From Epiperipatus broadwayi (lineage: Eukaryota; Onychophora; Udeonychophora; Euonychophora; Peripatidae): a stretch of DNA of 64,000 nt. The notes beneath the pieces were generated by a model. It did no database searches. It was not told the origin of the DNA and saw only the letters and a program-made list of their open reading frames with translations. The translations under genes and the position numbers were made by a program. Where the stretch lies: the NCBI GenBank assembly GCA_028023455.1, contig JAQFVV010006255.1:3224001-3288000 (forward strand). The letters run 5' to 3'. Positions 63,268-64,000 of the stretch are shown here, in pieces; within the stretch, counting starts at the first letter, position 1; the number at the start of each line of letters is the position of its first letter.

Positions 63268-64000
63268 ATAATTATATTTTTATAAAAATTTGTGACAAGT
63301 ATAACTTTAAAAATAAAAAGCAATCTTAAAAATAATACATTAACCTTGCAAATATAGAAAAAGTATAATAAAGTGAAACATACAATCAAAATAATATTTC
63401 ACTTTAGTCCTCAGGCTATAAAAATGTGTTTTAAAATGAAATAAAAATGTTTGCATTCTATTTCTATCAATAAAAACAAATAGCACATGTTTTTGGCCTC
63501 AATTTGAATCAAATTTTTAACTTTTTAATTTAATAAATAAGCTCTTTGCTTATTTCCATAATTTTTAATTATTTGTTAGAAATATATATTTACAAGCAAA
63601 AACCATTATAAAAGTAGAAAAAAAGCAATAAAATGCAATATGTAGTCAGATTAATAGCTTTTATTATTTTAAAAATGCTAATAAAAATGTATTTGGAATA
63701 AAATAAAATGTATTTGTACTCCATTTCTAACATTCTAATGAATTTATGTCAAGAACCCTTAAAACATAAAATAATATATTTCAAAATTTAAAATTTGATT
63801 TTTAATTATTTTTAACACTATGTATCCAATTTTCTAGATTGAGTTAAATTTTCTTATTGGTCAGATTGAGTAAAGCTGAATGATTTGTCAGTTTTTATTC
63901 ATAAAAATATGACTAAAATAATCAAAATTGTTTTATTTTAACTTCTAAAAATTGAATTTTTGCACTCAAATTGCTTAAATATAACAAAAAATAAATACTA

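Larger units (their letters stand above)
49602..64000 (+). other. Tbx20 intron 2, 5' part (incomplete)
   Basis: From the phase-2 donor at 49602 to the end of the window no further T-box exon is visible, so intron 2 is at least 14.4 kb. It is AT-rich and contains a compositionally distinct block (50640-51420), a pyrimidine tract, a - strand LINE remnant and a + strand SINE, annotated separately. Elsewhere (51421-56670, 56721-58359, 59921-63168, 63268-64000) I see only AT-rich sequence and short frames without recognisable content. Confidence 0.75.

Noticed and set aside
49602-64000. Search for the next T-box exon (RMFP-type start)
   Set aside because: No + strand stretch with the expected peptide and splice acceptor was found, so the gene is taken to continue beyond the window.

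Overview
This is an AT-rich (roughly three quarters A+T by eye), intron- and repeat-dominated stretch of an animal genome. The one recognisable host gene is the 5' end of a Tbx20-type T-box transcription factor on the + strand. Exon 1 is at 48739-48862 and exon 2 at 49328-49601. The reading frame is then split by an intron that runs out of the window, so at least 14.4 kb of the right part is Tbx20 intron. The non-vertebrate character, the Penelope-like elements, the tRNA-derived SINEs and the long TATC/TGTC arrays suggest an invertebrate, perhaps a lophotrochozoan such as a mollusc. I cannot fix the phylum from sequence alone. No bacterial-type genes, operons, rRNA or CRISPR arrays are present.

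Layout. 1-2.3 kb: AT-rich spacer and a decayed Penelope-like (PLE) GIY-YIG endonuclease on the - strand. 3.7-4.6 kb: a SINE-like element with a degenerate hammerhead ribozyme, running straight into a ~585-bp TATC/TGTC array. 5.8-10.3 kb: an inverted-repeat MITE, diverged tandem repeats, and three PLE pieces (two head-to-head copies at 7.2-9.5 kb, one - strand copy at 9.5-10.3 kb). 12.3-13.4 kb: a palindromic-family fragment and a LINE 3' end. 16.6-17.0 kb: a purine tract and a solitary PLE 3' end. 19.7-21.5 kb: an RTE-like LINE pseudogene and an inverted pair of PLE 3' ends. 22.5-23.2 kb: a ~566-bp inverted repeat. 24.5 kb: a tRNA-derived SINE. 28.1-31.5 kb: two more hammerhead-SINE copies either side of a ~917-bp TATC/TGTC array. 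34.7-35.5 kb: a dead Merlin/ISXO2-like DNA transposase. 36.7-43.1 kb: several palindromic repeats of one family. 43.2-43.6 kb: a complete hammerhead SINE with perfect 16-bp target duplications. 47.4-48.7 kb: the less AT-rich region upstream of Tbx20. 50.6-51.4 kb: a compositionally distinct intronic block that is a candidate enhancer. 58.4-59.9 kb: a LINE remnant on the - strand. 63.2 kb: a second tRNA-derived SINE.

The most interesting observation is a family of ~390-410 bp, target-duplicated retroposons (copies at 3.7, 28.2, 31.4 and 43.2 kb). Each carries a hammerhead self-cleaving ribozyme, downstream of a tRNA-like internal-promoter motif in the two copies where the head is seen. The copy at 28295-28350 (- strand) keeps every invariant catalytic-core nucleotide. 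The PLE copies in the same window carry related but decayed hammerhead-like folds at their 3' ends. This suggests a ribozyme-bearing autonomous/non-autonomous pair.
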